Source of the DNA: G963665495 sp963665495
Lineage (GTDB): Bacteria; Desulfobacterota; Desulfovibrionia; Desulfovibrionales; Desulfovibrionaceae
Direction of reading: 5' to 3'
Length of the DNA: 64,000 bases
Assembly: GCA_963665495.1 (NCBI GenBank)
Contig: OY762289.1
Coordinates: 930,001 to 994,000 of the forward strand
Shown: positions 1 through 5,828 of the stretch, piece by piece
Position numbering within the stretch: the stretch's first letter is position 1
How the letters are laid out: each line of letters opens with the position of its first letter
Notes under the pieces: generated by a model
Told to the model about the DNA's origin: nothing
Seen by the model: only the letters and a program-made list of their open reading frames with translations
Databases searched by the model: none
Translations under genes and position numbers: made by a program

Positions 1-200
1 ATGTCCAGGGTCACAGCCTTCAACGGCATCCATCCTGTATGATCGTGGAAGCATTTCAAATCTCGGCGGTACTCTTTTTGCGTCTTTGGGCTTTTGCCGT
101 GCAGCCACATTGAAATGACGCGTTCGTCATTGGCGGTGGCCGGAATGTATGCGGAGATTTGGGCCTCGGACTGATATATTTCGACAGCTGTGCTTTGCAT
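1..200 (-). CDS. Tyrosine recombinase (integrase), N-terminal part, cut by window edge
   Basis: Would catalyse site-specific integration or excision of the mobile element. Read from the ATG at 200, 66 residues are visible before the left edge. They contain WLHGKSPKTQKEYRRDLK, the typical helical core-binding (SAM-like) domain that precedes the catalytic domain in phage and Xer-type integrases. An AAAGGAG box lies about 8 nt before the ATG, which supports this start. The catalytic Arg/His/Tyr residues lie outside the window, so activity cannot be judged. The XRE regulator, the small-gene operon and the tRNA-Pro at 5829 fit an integrated element. Family assignment is from the N-terminal motif only. 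Confidence 0.8.
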   Translation of the reverse strand, partial: MQSTAVEIYQSEAQISAYIPATANDERVISMWLHGKSPKTQKEYRRDLKCFHDHTGWMPLKAVTLD

Positions 201-221
201 GATGTCGCTCCTTTTTGGGAA

Positions 222-250
222 GTAGGGCCAGCCATCAGGGCCAGCCCTAC
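222..250 (-). terminator. Hairpin between small-gene operon and integrase
   Basis: GTAGGGC (222-228) pairs with GCCCTAC (244-250), with partial inner pairing of GCC and GGC. It sits in the 120-bp gap after the 72-aa gene and just ahead of the integrase ribosome-binding site. No T-run follows, so it may be a weak terminator or an mRNA structure in the integrase leader rather than a strong stop. Confidence 0.4.
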
Positions 251-320
251 GGAATGAACGAAAATTGGTCTTAGATTGCGTTGCACGCTTCCACCTGGGA
301 GACGTTTTTTGCTACAATTA

Positions 321-539
321 CTATTTAGCCATTTCGTTTAGGCGGTCATCAATCACTCGTTCTGCGTGCTTAAATAATGGTCGAACAACGTCCGCAAAAT
401 CGGTCAGGTCAAAACCCTCTCCTCCAGCACAAGAGCTTCCAGCCATATCGATAAAAATTTCTAATGGAAGAAATGCAGTCATGATGAGATCATGGATTTT
501 AGATAGTTGGGCAGAGTTCAAGGTGGTGTCGTTATTCAT
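321..539 (-). CDS. Hypothetical protein, 72 aa
   Basis: Family not recognised. The product is mostly helical by composition, acidic in its middle, with no signal peptide or membrane segment. Its ATG overlaps the stop of the 35-aa gene just upstream in a 4-base ATGA arrangement, which indicates translational coupling and is the main reason for believing both. The pair is divergent from the XRE regulator across a shared control region (644-782), the layout of early genes in lysogeny modules. A role in copy or excision control is possible but not shown by the sequence. Confidence 0.55.
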   Translation of the reverse strand: MNNDTTLNSAQLSKIHDLIMTAFLPLEIFIDMAGSSCAGGEGFDLTDFADVVRPLFKHAERVIDDRLNEMAK

Positions 540-643
540 GCTGCACCACCAAGATAAGCTGAAAACACTTCCTGCAATTTATCCCGAACAGATTTAAGTG
601 GGTTGCTCAATGCAGGATCATTGGGTAAAATTTTTTCAGCCAT
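536..643 (-). CDS. Very small hypothetical protein, 35 aa
   Basis: Starts MAEKILPNDPALSNPLKSV and ends at a TGA overlapping the next start. An AGGAGGTG ribosome-binding site lies about 6 nt before the ATG at 643, stronger than at most genes here and the best evidence that it is translated. An in-frame extension further upstream would run through the divergent promoter region and is rejected. Function unknown; it is the first gene of a two-gene unit divergent from the XRE regulator. Confidence 0.55.
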   Translation of the reverse strand: MAEKILPNDPALSNPLKSVRDKLQEVFSAYLGGAA

Positions 644-673
644 TTCAACACCTCCTGTGTGTTGTCTGGTTAG

Positions 674-706
674 GGCCTGGTCAGGTGCTGGAACACCTGC
701 CGGGCC
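674..706. promoter_or_regulatory. Strong hairpin in 5' leader of the small-gene operon
   Basis: CAGGTG and CACCTG form an inner stem extended by GGCC...GGCC with G-U pairs, giving about 12-14 pairs around a short loop. On the plus strand it is followed by TGTTTTGTT, so it may terminate leftover plus-strand transcription before the XRE promoter. On the minus strand it lies in the leader of the 35-aa gene, 30 nt before its ribosome-binding site, where it could attenuate expression. Confidence 0.5.
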
Positions 707-710
707 TGTT

Positions 711-761
711 TTGTTAGTATTACCCGGTTGGCTTATAATCTGTCCTATCATAATGGGACAG
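711..761 (+). promoter_or_regulatory. Sigma-70 promoter and 22-bp operator for the XRE regulator
   Basis: TTGTTA (711-716), a 17-bp spacer and a perfect TATAAT (734-739) form a plus-strand promoter. Immediately downstream, 740-761 is a near-palindrome with CTGTCC/GGACAG ends (18 of 22 positions symmetric) covering the expected transcription start. This is the usual place for a repressor to block its own promoter, so autoregulation by the XRE protein at 783 is inferred. The same site could control the divergent two-gene unit. Confidence 0.7.
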
Positions 762-782
762 TGCGAGCAATAAATTTCTGGT

Positions 783-1031
783 ATGCACATGAAAAAAAGG
801 TTTGCAGCCAGAATGAAAAGTAACGTAAAACAAATAATGCTCGAGCGAAGTGTTTCTATAAGAGAACTTGCCCAACTGGCTGGAGTAGCTAAAGAGACCA
901 TTTCAAAAGCAAGAGATGGTTCTAGAATTGGTGCATGTACTCTTGATATGTTATGCAACATCGCTCGCGCCTTGGACTGTTCGGTTAAGGATTTGTTTTC
1001 GGAAGAATCTGCGGACGAACACTCCGATTGA
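783..1031 (+). CDS. XRE/Cro-C1 family transcriptional regulator, 82 aa
   Basis: Small DNA-binding repressor consisting of little more than one helix-turn-helix domain. Residues about 25-72 carry SIRELAQLAGVAKETISKA, then a third helix and the family-typical ending ALDCSVKDLF. The C-terminus is acidic. It stands divergent from the 35/72-aa operon and has its own promoter and palindrome upstream. ATGs at 789 and 813 are alternative starts and none has a strong ribosome-binding site. A second, truncated copy of the same kind of gene lies at 1491-1583. Likely the lysogeny-type repressor of the element. Confidence 0.85.
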   Translation: MHMKKRFAARMKSNVKQIMLERSVSIRELAQLAGVAKETISKARDGSRIGACTLDMLCNIARALDCSVKDLFSEESADEHSD

Positions 1032-1171
1032 AAGACGCGAAATGGCTTTGATTTCCGATTTGATTTTCACAAAATAAATAGCTGCATATTCTTTGGCGAA
1101 CGTCAAGCGCTGTTGCCTTCTTTGGATTTTTCTCCATCTTTTTACTGAGTTGCTGATTTGTGGAATTACCC

Positions 1172-1195
1172 TAAGTGTTGTTTAAACAACACTTA
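1172..1195. promoter_or_regulatory. Perfect 24-bp palindrome before the winged-helix gene
   Basis: The half-site TAAGTGTTGTTT is followed directly by its exact reverse complement, with no spacer. It ends 15 nt before the ATG at 1211, within the likely leader or promoter. A loopless, perfectly symmetric 24-bp site fits a dimeric protein operator better than an RNA terminator. The adjacent DNA-binding-like protein is the obvious candidate ligand. Confidence 0.7.
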
Positions 1196-1210
1196 AAAAA
1201 GGGAATAGGT

Positions 1211-1483
1211 ATGAGTCGGGGTTTCGGGAAAGTGCAACTGGCAATATTGAGGTATCTGAACTTAACGCACGGGAAGTTGTCCTTACAAAGGCTTGCTAAG
1301 CGTATCTATGAACAGGATGGACCAGCCACAAGAGCACAACTTGAATCCGTTCGCCGTGCAGTACGAAAGCTTAATGCCGACGGTTGGGTGGATGTCGAGT
1401 ATTTGAGGGATGACCACGGCAAAGAAAACCAGAATCGCGTCGGTTGGTCGCTCTATGTATCGTTGAATATGGGTAAAAAATAA
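1211..1483 (+). CDS. Small winged-helix-like protein, 90 aa
   Basis: Probably DNA-binding. The N-terminus (MSRGFGKVQLAILRYL) and the following helices with AQLESVRRAVRKLNADGWV resemble winged-helix proteins of mobile elements, the second segment being the likely recognition helix and the basic C-terminal half the wing. The ATG at 1211 is preferred because GGGAATAGG lies close upstream and because an earlier in-frame GTG (1175) would put the coding region inside the 24-bp palindrome. Autoregulation through that palindrome is inferred. No named family can be given with certainty. Confidence 0.6.
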   Translation: MSRGFGKVQLAILRYLNLTHGKLSLQRLAKRIYEQDGPATRAQLESVRRAVRKLNADGWVDVEYLRDDHGKENQNRVGWSLYVSLNMGKK

Positions 1484-1490
1484 TGCTAGG

Positions 1491-1583
1491 TGCAATGTTC
1501 AGGTTATAGCTACGGCCAACGCCCTGGGCGTTCGGGTAAAGGATTTGTTTGAGGAAGAGGAGACGGACGAACGCGCCGACTGA
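1491..1583 (+). pseudogene. 3' remnant of a second XRE regulator gene
   Basis: The frame ending at TGA 1581-1583 reads ANALGVRVKDLFEEEETDER, matching position by position the C-terminus of the regulator at 783 (ALDCSVKDLFSEESADEH). Upstream the similarity stops at CNVQVIAT, directly after the winged-helix gene, and no start codon or helix-turn-helix remains. The 5' part was therefore lost, probably when the preceding gene was inserted or by recombination between two related regulator genes. Too short to encode a working repressor. Confidence 0.7.
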
Positions 1584-2075
1584 GCACGGCCAATAAGCCG
1601 CACTTGCAAAAATTATGGCACAGGCGGCTGTCTCCGGCGGTTTTACCGGTTTTGCCCGTGGGTTGGAAAAAAATTTTAAGGGCTTAGGATGGAGATGAGA
1701 AGGTCGTTTTTATCGCACCAGCATGGTTAGCGCATGCGACTTGATGTGATATAAAGCTTTTACCCCTTTCGGACACTTGTCTATTTTTGGTAAAGCATCT
1801 AAGGCTAATAATGATTGGTCTACTCTTAGTATTCGCATTAAACACAATATATTGCATTATATCGCTTTTAAAAGGTGACTTTCACCAATTTATGATTCAC
1901 GCCTTAGTATTTTTGGTATTTCTAATTATTTTTAAAATTAAATAGTGTTATATTTATCATTGACAGCCAAATGGTGCGGCAACTTGCCGCAGTTTGTGTT
2001 TCGAGGAAATAAGCAGGGATTGATTTTTTGTCCGAACGTGTTTATTATTTTTTCACACGAACAATAAAGGAAGTT
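1584..2075. other. Gene-free stretch before the toxin-antitoxin-like pair
   Basis: About 490 bp without a supportable gene, strongly A+T-rich from 1730 to 1960. The only clear structure is the 17-bp inverted repeat at 1975-1991. A TTGACA occurs at 1960-1965 but no convincing -10 box stands at the right distance, so no promoter is called. Confidence 0.5.
1975..1991. promoter_or_regulatory. 17-bp inverted repeat upstream of toxin-antitoxin-like pair
   Basis: TGCGGCAA, one C, then TTGCCGCA: perfect 8-bp arms. It starts 10 bp after a TTGACA hexamer and lies 85 bp before the antitoxin-like ATG. It may be an operator for that pair, since antitoxins commonly bind such sites, but could also fold as an RNA hairpin. 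Confidence 0.4.
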
Positions 2076-2246
2076 ATGAAAATGGCCATGCCTATCAAGC
2101 CCACTCCCGAATTGACCGGGAAAGAGGCCACCAAGTTTGAGAAGACTATTACGGCGAATCTTAGCGCGCCGTTGAAGGTGAATTGCGCCCCAAGCCTTGC
2201 CAAAGCCAAAGCTTCCGTGTTTAAGAGTGCCAAAAAGTACGCGTAA
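2076..2246 (+). CDS. Small antitoxin-like protein paired with GNAT protein, 56 aa
   Basis: Starts MKMAMPIKPTPELTGKEAT, a beginning I associate with short proteins encoded directly before GNAT acetyltransferases in many anaerobes. The remainder is lysine/alanine-rich and ends KKYA. The ATG at 2076 is chosen because AAAGGAAG immediately precedes it; ATGs at 2082 and 2088 are possible. The 3' end overlaps the GNAT gene, implying coupled translation. An antitoxin role is inferred from this arrangement; the sequence lacks an obvious ribbon-helix-helix motif and so differs from classical DUF1778 antitoxins. Confidence 0.6.
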   Translation: MKMAMPIKPTPELTGKEATKFEKTITANLSAPLKVNCAPSLAKAKASVFKSAKKYA

Positions 2247-2766
2247 TTTCTTCGAAAACGAAGAATGCATTTTAAAGCCCGTGGATGACTTTTCGTTGTT
2301 CGCGGGCTTTTCTTGTGGCAATATCGACCTTGATGAATTCTTTCAGCAGGATGCCGAGCCACACCAGCAGAGTCTTATTGCCCGGATATACTCTTTCCAC
2401 CTCAAGGAAGAGGGGGCCGTATCCCTGCCAGTTGCGTGTGTGAGCTTGGCAAACGACACAATACGACTATCCAACAGGAAGAAGAATAGGCTTTTCCCGC
2501 AAGGGTTGCGCTACAGGGCCTATCCAGCGGTAAAGATAGGACGTCTTGGAACGAATCAAGATTTTCACCGAATGGGAATAGGCTCATATCTCATATGGGC
2601 GCTGAAGATGTTGTTTCTTACCGATAATCGTACAGGCTGCCGCTTCATAACCGTTGACGCTTACAATAAGAGTGCAGTCACGGAGTTCTACGAGAAGAAC
2701 GACTTCGAATTTCTCACAGAAGATGACAAGAAGGAAAAAACGCGGTCAATGTACAGCGACTTTTAA
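2227..2766 (+). CDS. GNAT family N-acetyltransferase, toxin-like, 179 aa
   Basis: Predicted to transfer an acetyl group from acetyl-CoA. The N-terminal part reads FSCGNIDLDEFFQQDA, like the cysteine-glycine-aspartate start of TacT/AtaT-type GNAT toxins that acetylate aminoacyl-tRNA. Motif A (LGTNQDFHRMGIGSYLIW) supplies the acetyl-CoA pyrophosphate loop, and AVTEFYEKNDFEFL is motif B. The start is uncertain: no ATG exists, GTG 2227 overlaps the antitoxin-like gene by 20 bp, and TTG 2197 would overlap it by 50. The overlap suggests one bicistronic unit. Substrate unknown; a metabolic acetyltransferase is the alternative. Confidence 0.75.
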   Translation: MPKSTRNFFENEECILKPVDDFSLFAGFSCGNIDLDEFFQQDAEPHQQSLIARIYSFHLKEEGAVSLPVACVSLANDTIRLSNRKKNRLFPQGLRYRAYPAVKIGRLGTNQDFHRMGIGSYLIWALKMLFLTDNRTGCRFITVDAYNKSAVTEFYEKNDFEFLTEDDKKEKTRSMYSDF

Positions 2767-2858
2767 GAGTCCAGCGAGTTGTGCAAGGGCAAACTCAAGG
2801 CTCAGTCTGGTCGCACCATGATGGGACTGCCGTTGCTGGCAATGAAACATAACTCCCG

Positions 2859-3149
2859 TTATTTTTCCTCCGCCACTCGCCAAATCGAAAACACGATGAA
2901 AGGCCAATCGTTGCGAGTGGCAAGTGCACGGGCTTTCAGTTCGTCCACCGTTTCGCCTCCCACTCGTGGGTATTCAGTCCCGTCGAGAACGATACCGAGC
3001 ACGCGGTCAGTGTCAAACGGGCTCCCGTCATGGTTTATTGAGGGCTCATGATACGGAAAAACCAAGGGGGTTGCCGTCGGCGCGAACATATCAACGCGCA
3101 TTTTCTTTTGCTCGCAGGTCTCCAGGCGCTTCATAATACTGTTTCGCAC
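2859..3149 (-). CDS. Small element-encoded protein (type A of three related), 96 aa
   Basis: Unknown function. A short basic helix (IMKRLETCEQKK) leads into a beta-rich middle and a segment GGETVDELKARALAT followed by hydrophobic PFIVF. The same plan recurs in the proteins at 3174 and 4324, so the three are probably paralogues. GTG start at 3149 with an excellent AAGGAGGG site before it; an ATG five codons later is the alternative. Last gene of the minus-strand cluster 5201-2859. No catalytic motif or membrane segment is visible. Confidence 0.6.
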   Translation of the reverse strand: MRNSIMKRLETCEQKKMRVDMFAPTATPLVFPYHEPSINHDGSPFDTDRVLGIVLDGTEYPRVGGETVDELKARALATRNDWPFIVFSIWRVAEEK

Positions 3150-3173
3150 GTCTTTCCCTCCTTCTCTGTGGCG

Positions 3174-3389
3174 TTAAACAGGCCTGCGGCAATCAACCGT
3201 ACGCACAATGATATGCTCCCCGCCCGGTGACGGATGCGCGGCCTTGGCATCCTCAACGGTTGGATAACTTTGGCCAGCCACCCAACAAAAACCGTCGAGA
3301 TCCACCAGTATGCACACTATCGGCTGAACCGGCGCTTGTGCTTCGGCCTTGTGCTCCAGATTGAAAATGCGTCTCCGCAAAGCTTTCAT
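3174..3389 (-). CDS. Small element-encoded protein (type B of three related), 71 aa
   Basis: Begins MKALRRRIFNLEHKAEAQ, a short basic coiled-coil-like helix, then a hydrophobic strand (PIVCILVDLDG) and a C-terminal strand GEHIIVRTVD. Shares the helix-then-strand layout of the 2859 and 4324 proteins. The ATG at 3389 is preferred over an upstream TTG because GGAGGATAGC stands in perfect position. Separated from its neighbours by 24 and 66 bp, consistent with one operon. No function can be assigned; a small accessory or anti-host protein of the element is possible. Confidence 0.6.
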   Translation of the reverse strand: MKALRRRIFNLEHKAEAQAPVQPIVCILVDLDGFCWVAGQSYPTVEDAKAAHPSPGGEHIIVRTVDCRRPV

Positions 3390-3455
3390 GCTATCCTCCA
3401 AAATGGTTGGGCGTCCCCGGCAAGCCTGACCGAAGACGCTCGTGGTGTGGGATTC

Positions 3456-3644
3456 TTACGAAGCGAAAGTTGTTTTGCAGTTGCCGGTGGCCTGAAAATC
3501 CGTTTTTGCCTCGTCGTGGATCATGCCCACGATTTCAAGTACGGCGCTCTCATCGTCCAGATTAAGGGCCTTGATAGCGGTTGCAGCCTCGGCAATGGCC
3601 CGGCTAAAAGATGCGAAACAGTCTTCAGTGTTACGCTGACTCAT
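3456..3644 (-). CDS. Hypothetical protein, 62 aa
   Basis: Not recognised. An acidic, alanine-rich, likely helical protein (FSRAIAEAATAIKALNLDDE) without signal or membrane segment. The ATG at 3644 follows a GGGAG site. It lies only 9 bp after the 225-aa coiled-coil protein's stop, so the two are very likely co-transcribed and possibly act together. Composition is similar to the surrounding element genes. Its regular spacing and ribosome-binding site are the evidence that it is real. Confidence 0.5.
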   Translation of the reverse strand: MSQRNTEDCFASFSRAIAEAATAIKALNLDDESAVLEIVGMIHDEAKTDFQATGNCKTTFAS

Positions 3645-3653
3645 GGGGACTCC

Positions 3654-4331
3654 CTAAATTTGGTTGAGGTAAATGCGGGCGCTACGTGCTACAAATCCAT
3701 ATGTGGTGGCTAATTCATCGGCCTGCTTCTTTACAATCCCAAGCCATTCCGGCGAATTGTCCCGGTTGAAGCGCTCCCGCGTACGTGCAAGAAGTTGCGG
3801 ATCAATCAAATTACCAAGCGGATCATTCTCACAAATCGGCAGCAGCTTGCCGGGATTCTCTGCGAGGAGGCGGAAACGCTCATCTTCGCTCAAAGACCGG
3901 AGGTGGTCCCGTGCCTCTCTGCGGCGCATTTCATTCAGAACTGCCTCGGTCCCGTCTTCTTCCGGCTTCTGTAAAAACCATGCCGATTCGGCATCTTTGG
4001 CAAACTTCAGCCGCTTTTCGGCCTCGGTTTCGAGTGCGTTGACAAGATCCTCCACTACCTTTCGCTGGGGGACTAAAGCCTTAGCAAGGGCCTCAGCCCT
4101 GAACTCTGGATTGAATTTTTCAACATCCGCCATGGCTTTGGTCTTGTGGGTATTGAGCGTGTTTATCTCCTGCTCAAGCTGTTGCAACTGCGGTTGGATC
4201 CGATTCACCGCCCATGCTGGCAGTTTTATCCTTTGTGTAGTACCTGCGCTGGTAATTTCTTTAGGCGTTGAATCCTGTTCAGTGACTTGAAGCTGCCCAA
4301 GGCCAGGAATTGAGATCGTTTCATCAAACAT
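3654..4331 (-). CDS. Coiled-coil protein of unknown function, 225 aa
   Basis: Starts MFDETISIPGLGQLQVTEQ at the ATG at 4331, with GGAGGAGACC before it; the reading frame stays open further upstream but that part overlaps the 79-aa gene. Residues about 48-80 (QPQLQQLEQEINTLNTHKTK) and 95-135 are long charged helices typical of coiled coils; the C-terminal third is compact and mixed. No enzyme motif is seen. It overlaps the stop of the 4324 gene by 8 bp, showing coupling. A structural or scaffold role in the element is only a guess. Confidence 0.65.
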   Translation of the reverse strand: MFDETISIPGLGQLQVTEQDSTPKEITSAGTTQRIKLPAWAVNRIQPQLQQLEQEINTLNTHKTKAMADVEKFNPEFRAEALAKALVPQRKVVEDLVNALETEAEKRLKFAKDAESAWFLQKPEEDGTEAVLNEMRRREARDHLRSLSEDERFRLLAENPGKLLPICENDPLGNLIDPQLLARTRERFNRDNSPEWLGIVKKQADELATTYGFVARSARIYLNQI

Positions 4332-4563
4332 TTGTGGTCTCCTCCAAATTTGGTTTTTCAACAAAAAATACATTAGAATCCGATTCGGAAAGGACGCGCT
4401 CCCGGAGCTGTTCATCAGATTCACCCGGCAATCCTCTCCATGATCGTTTGCCATCCGTCCAGCCGCAGAGCGGTACATCGTCAATTGTGATCCACATTAC
4501 GGGCCGTTCCTTGCCCACGCTGGCTTCAAGGTCCGCAATCCTTTTCTTTATTGATGCGTTCAT
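4324..4563 (-). CDS. Small element-encoded protein (type C of three related), 79 aa
   Basis: Begins MNASIKKRIADLEASVGKE, a short coiled-coil helix, followed by strand VMWITIDD and GESDEQLRERVLSES then a VFFV strand. The GESDEQLRERVL segment parallels GETVDELKARAL in the protein at 2859, and both are followed by a hydrophobic strand, which supports common origin. The ATG overlaps the DUF5681 stop by one base (TAATG) and the gene overlaps the next one by 8 bp, so it sits inside a tightly coupled operon. Function unknown. Confidence 0.65.
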   Translation of the reverse strand: MNASIKKRIADLEASVGKERPVMWITIDDVPLCGWTDGKRSWRGLPGESDEQLRERVLSESDSNVFFVEKPNLEETTNV

Positions 4564-5018
4564 TACTTGGCCTCCAGGGCTTGCTCAATGGCGGCAAGGC
4601 GGGCGTCGATCTCGGATAATTCCAAAGTCTTGCGCTGCGTATCCAGCATTTTGACCAGTGCATCTCCCTCCTCAATGGTCAGTTGTCCATTCCAAGCAGC
4701 ATGAATTACGGTGGCTGCGGCCTGGAGGATATTTTCAGCGGTGATGACTTCGGGCAGCTCGATTGATCCAGCATCTACAGGCCGGGACTTCCTCGGCGGA
4801 CAAATTCGCTCCATAACCAAGCGCATTGCTGTTGAATCGCCTTGTAACGCCATTTCAATGCATTGGCGTGTCAAAGCTTCAGCTTCACCGTCTAAAAGCT
4901 TTTCAGCGGCAATTGTGGCCTTGTGGCGTGTTCCAGGCTTTTTCCCTGCGGGATTTCCGCTTTGTCCTGGCTTAAACTGGCCTCTATGAGTCTGCTTTTT
5001 TTCTGCTTTTGCAGTCAT
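4563..5018 (-). CDS. DUF5681 domain protein, 151 aa
   Basis: The N-terminus carries GQFKPGQSGNPAGKKPGTRH, the diagnostic opening of DUF5681, then the family's helical segment EKLLDGEAEALTRQCIEMAL and ICPPRKSRP around residue 75. Proteins of this family are abundant in prophages and mobile elements, often beside packaging or integration genes; their biochemical role is not established. The C-terminal 60 residues are helical and acidic. The ATG at 5018 is preceded by AGGTAAG; it lies 6 bp after the excisionase-like gene and one base overlaps the next gene, so it is second in the operon. Confidence 0.85.
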   Translation of the reverse strand: MTAKAEKKQTHRGQFKPGQSGNPAGKKPGTRHKATIAAEKLLDGEAEALTRQCIEMALQGDSTAMRLVMERICPPRKSRPVDAGSIELPEVITAENILQAAATVIHAAWNGQLTIEEGDALVKMLDTQRKTLELSEIDARLAAIEQALEAK

Positions 5019-5024
5019 ATTGGC

Positions 5025-5201
5025 TTACCTCAATCCTTTTTTTTGTATTCGCTCAACCTCTGAATATGGAATACGGATGCACTTACCAACACGTATATGA
5101 CTGATGCTGCCAGACTTGATGTGCCGGTAAATTGTACTTCGTCCGATATTGAGCGTTTTTGCCAAGACACCAGGGCCTATGTAAGTATTATTTTGTTCCA
5201 T
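5025..5201 (-). CDS. AlpA/excisionase-like helix-turn-helix protein, 58 aa
   Basis: Small DNA-binding protein: GPGVLAKTLNIGRSTIYRHI is a winged-helix/helix-turn-helix of the excisionase and AlpA type, followed by a wing IRVGKCIRIPYSEVER that matches the common DNA-binding excisionase-family ending. Such proteins bend DNA at attachment sites or activate integrase genes. First gene of the minus-strand cluster and facing the 600-bp repeat-rich end of the element, where the 11-bp-phased repeats at 5551-5579 could be its sites. The ATG at 5201 is chosen; a TTG 12 codons upstream is possible. Confidence 0.8.
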   Translation of the reverse strand: MEQNNTYIGPGVLAKTLNIGRSTIYRHIKSGSISHIRVGKCIRIPYSEVERIQKKGLR

Positions 5202-5333
5202 ATGACGCTTATAACGCAAAAAGTGCAGAAAAGACAAAACATGTAATAATAATACTAAGTATGGGGGGCTATACGAACAGGCGGGCAGTTATGAAGATGC
5301 AGTTTGAAGTAAGCGAAATTGGCGGTGAGGGGT

Positions 5334-5390
5334 GAGTACAAAAAATTCGGGTAAAAAATTACCCCAAAAATTTTTGAAAACTTCGTACTC
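5334..5390. repeat. Interrupted inverted repeat GAGTAC...GTACTC
   Basis: GAGTAC (5334-5339) and GTACTC (5385-5390) flank an A/T-rich core that contains a second symmetric element, GGTAAAAAATTACC. The nested symmetry could form a cruciform or bind a dimeric protein. It lies about 130 bp upstream of the excisionase-like start, so it may be that operon's control region. No clear promoter hexamers were identified. Confidence 0.4.
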
Positions 5391-5550
5391 GAGGGCGCAA
5401 TCGGTCCAGAACGGATCATCGCCAGACTTTTGACCGCCCCCCTACGATGAATAAGAGAACTTAGCGTTCCTTAAGAAGAAGGCCAGCCACAAGCAAAAAT
5501 GATCCTGCCGACAGTTAGAAAAATCGCCTTAGATCCTAGAGCAGACCTTT

Positions 5551-5619
5551 TTCCGCACTTCTTCCGCAGTTATTCCGCACTGTAACTAGCTGATATTAGG
5601 CTTTTTTAGCTTATTCCGC
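5551..5619 (+). repeat. TTCCGCA direct repeats at 11-bp period
   Basis: TTCCGCA occurs at 5551, 5562 and 5573, exactly one helical turn apart, with a fourth TTCCGC at 5614. Sites phased on one face of DNA are typical of cooperative binding by excisionase/Cox-type proteins or of plasmid-type iterons. The neighbouring excisionase-like gene makes the first reading more likely; no replication initiator is visible in the window. Confidence 0.65.
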
Positions 5620-5744
5620 TTTTTTCGCTTAGATAAAAAAAGAAGGATAGAAGAGAACAAAGTCAAATTTTATAACCACTTGATATAATTAACTTTATTT
5701 TCTGAAACCATTATTGGAAAAGAGGAATAAATACGGGGTGTTGG

Positions 5745-5780
5745 ATGTAGGTCATTTTAAATGTAGACCATATGTAGACC
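5745..5780 (+). repeat. ATGTAGRYC repeats, possible integrase arm sites
   Basis: ATGTAGGTC (5745), ATGTAGACC (5761) and ATGTAGACC (5772): three direct repeats within 36 bp, ending 50 bp before the mature 3' end of tRNA-Pro. Short repeated sites beside a tRNA attachment site are the pattern of arm-type binding sites of tyrosine recombinases. The proposal is positional; no matching left end is inside the window. Confidence 0.5.
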
Positions 5781-5781
5781 A

Positions 5782-5819
5782 AAACAAAAAACGGGCCACA
5801 GTTTTTAACTGTAACCCGT
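5782..5819 (-). terminator. Rho-independent terminator of tRNA-Pro
   Basis: On the minus strand ACGGGTTACAG pairs with CTGTGGCCCGT (one mismatch region) around a TTAAAAA loop and is followed by TTTTTTGTTTT. It begins about 10 nt after the encoded CCA of the tRNA, the normal place for the tRNA transcript to end. Confidence 0.85.
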
Positions 5820-5828
5820 TGTTATTGT

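Larger units (their letters stand above)
5202..5828. other. Repeat-rich, gene-free right end of the mobile element
   Basis: About 620 bp with no supportable gene between the excisionase-like ATG and tRNA-Pro. It holds an interrupted inverted repeat (5334-5390), helically phased direct repeats (5551-5579 plus 5614), an A+T-rich block (5620-5710), three ATGTAG repeats (5745-5780), and the tRNA terminator. The order fits a recombination end, with accessory sites leading to the attachment site in the tRNA. Confidence 0.55.

Noticed and set aside
536..961. Long 141-aa version of the 35-aa gene
   Set aside because: The upstream part covers the divergent promoter, operator and XRE coding region; a strong ribosome-binding site marks ATG 643.
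2770..3240. Short plus-strand frames across 2779-3230
   Set aside because: Antisense to the minus-strand cluster, no ribosome-binding sites, no recognisable content.
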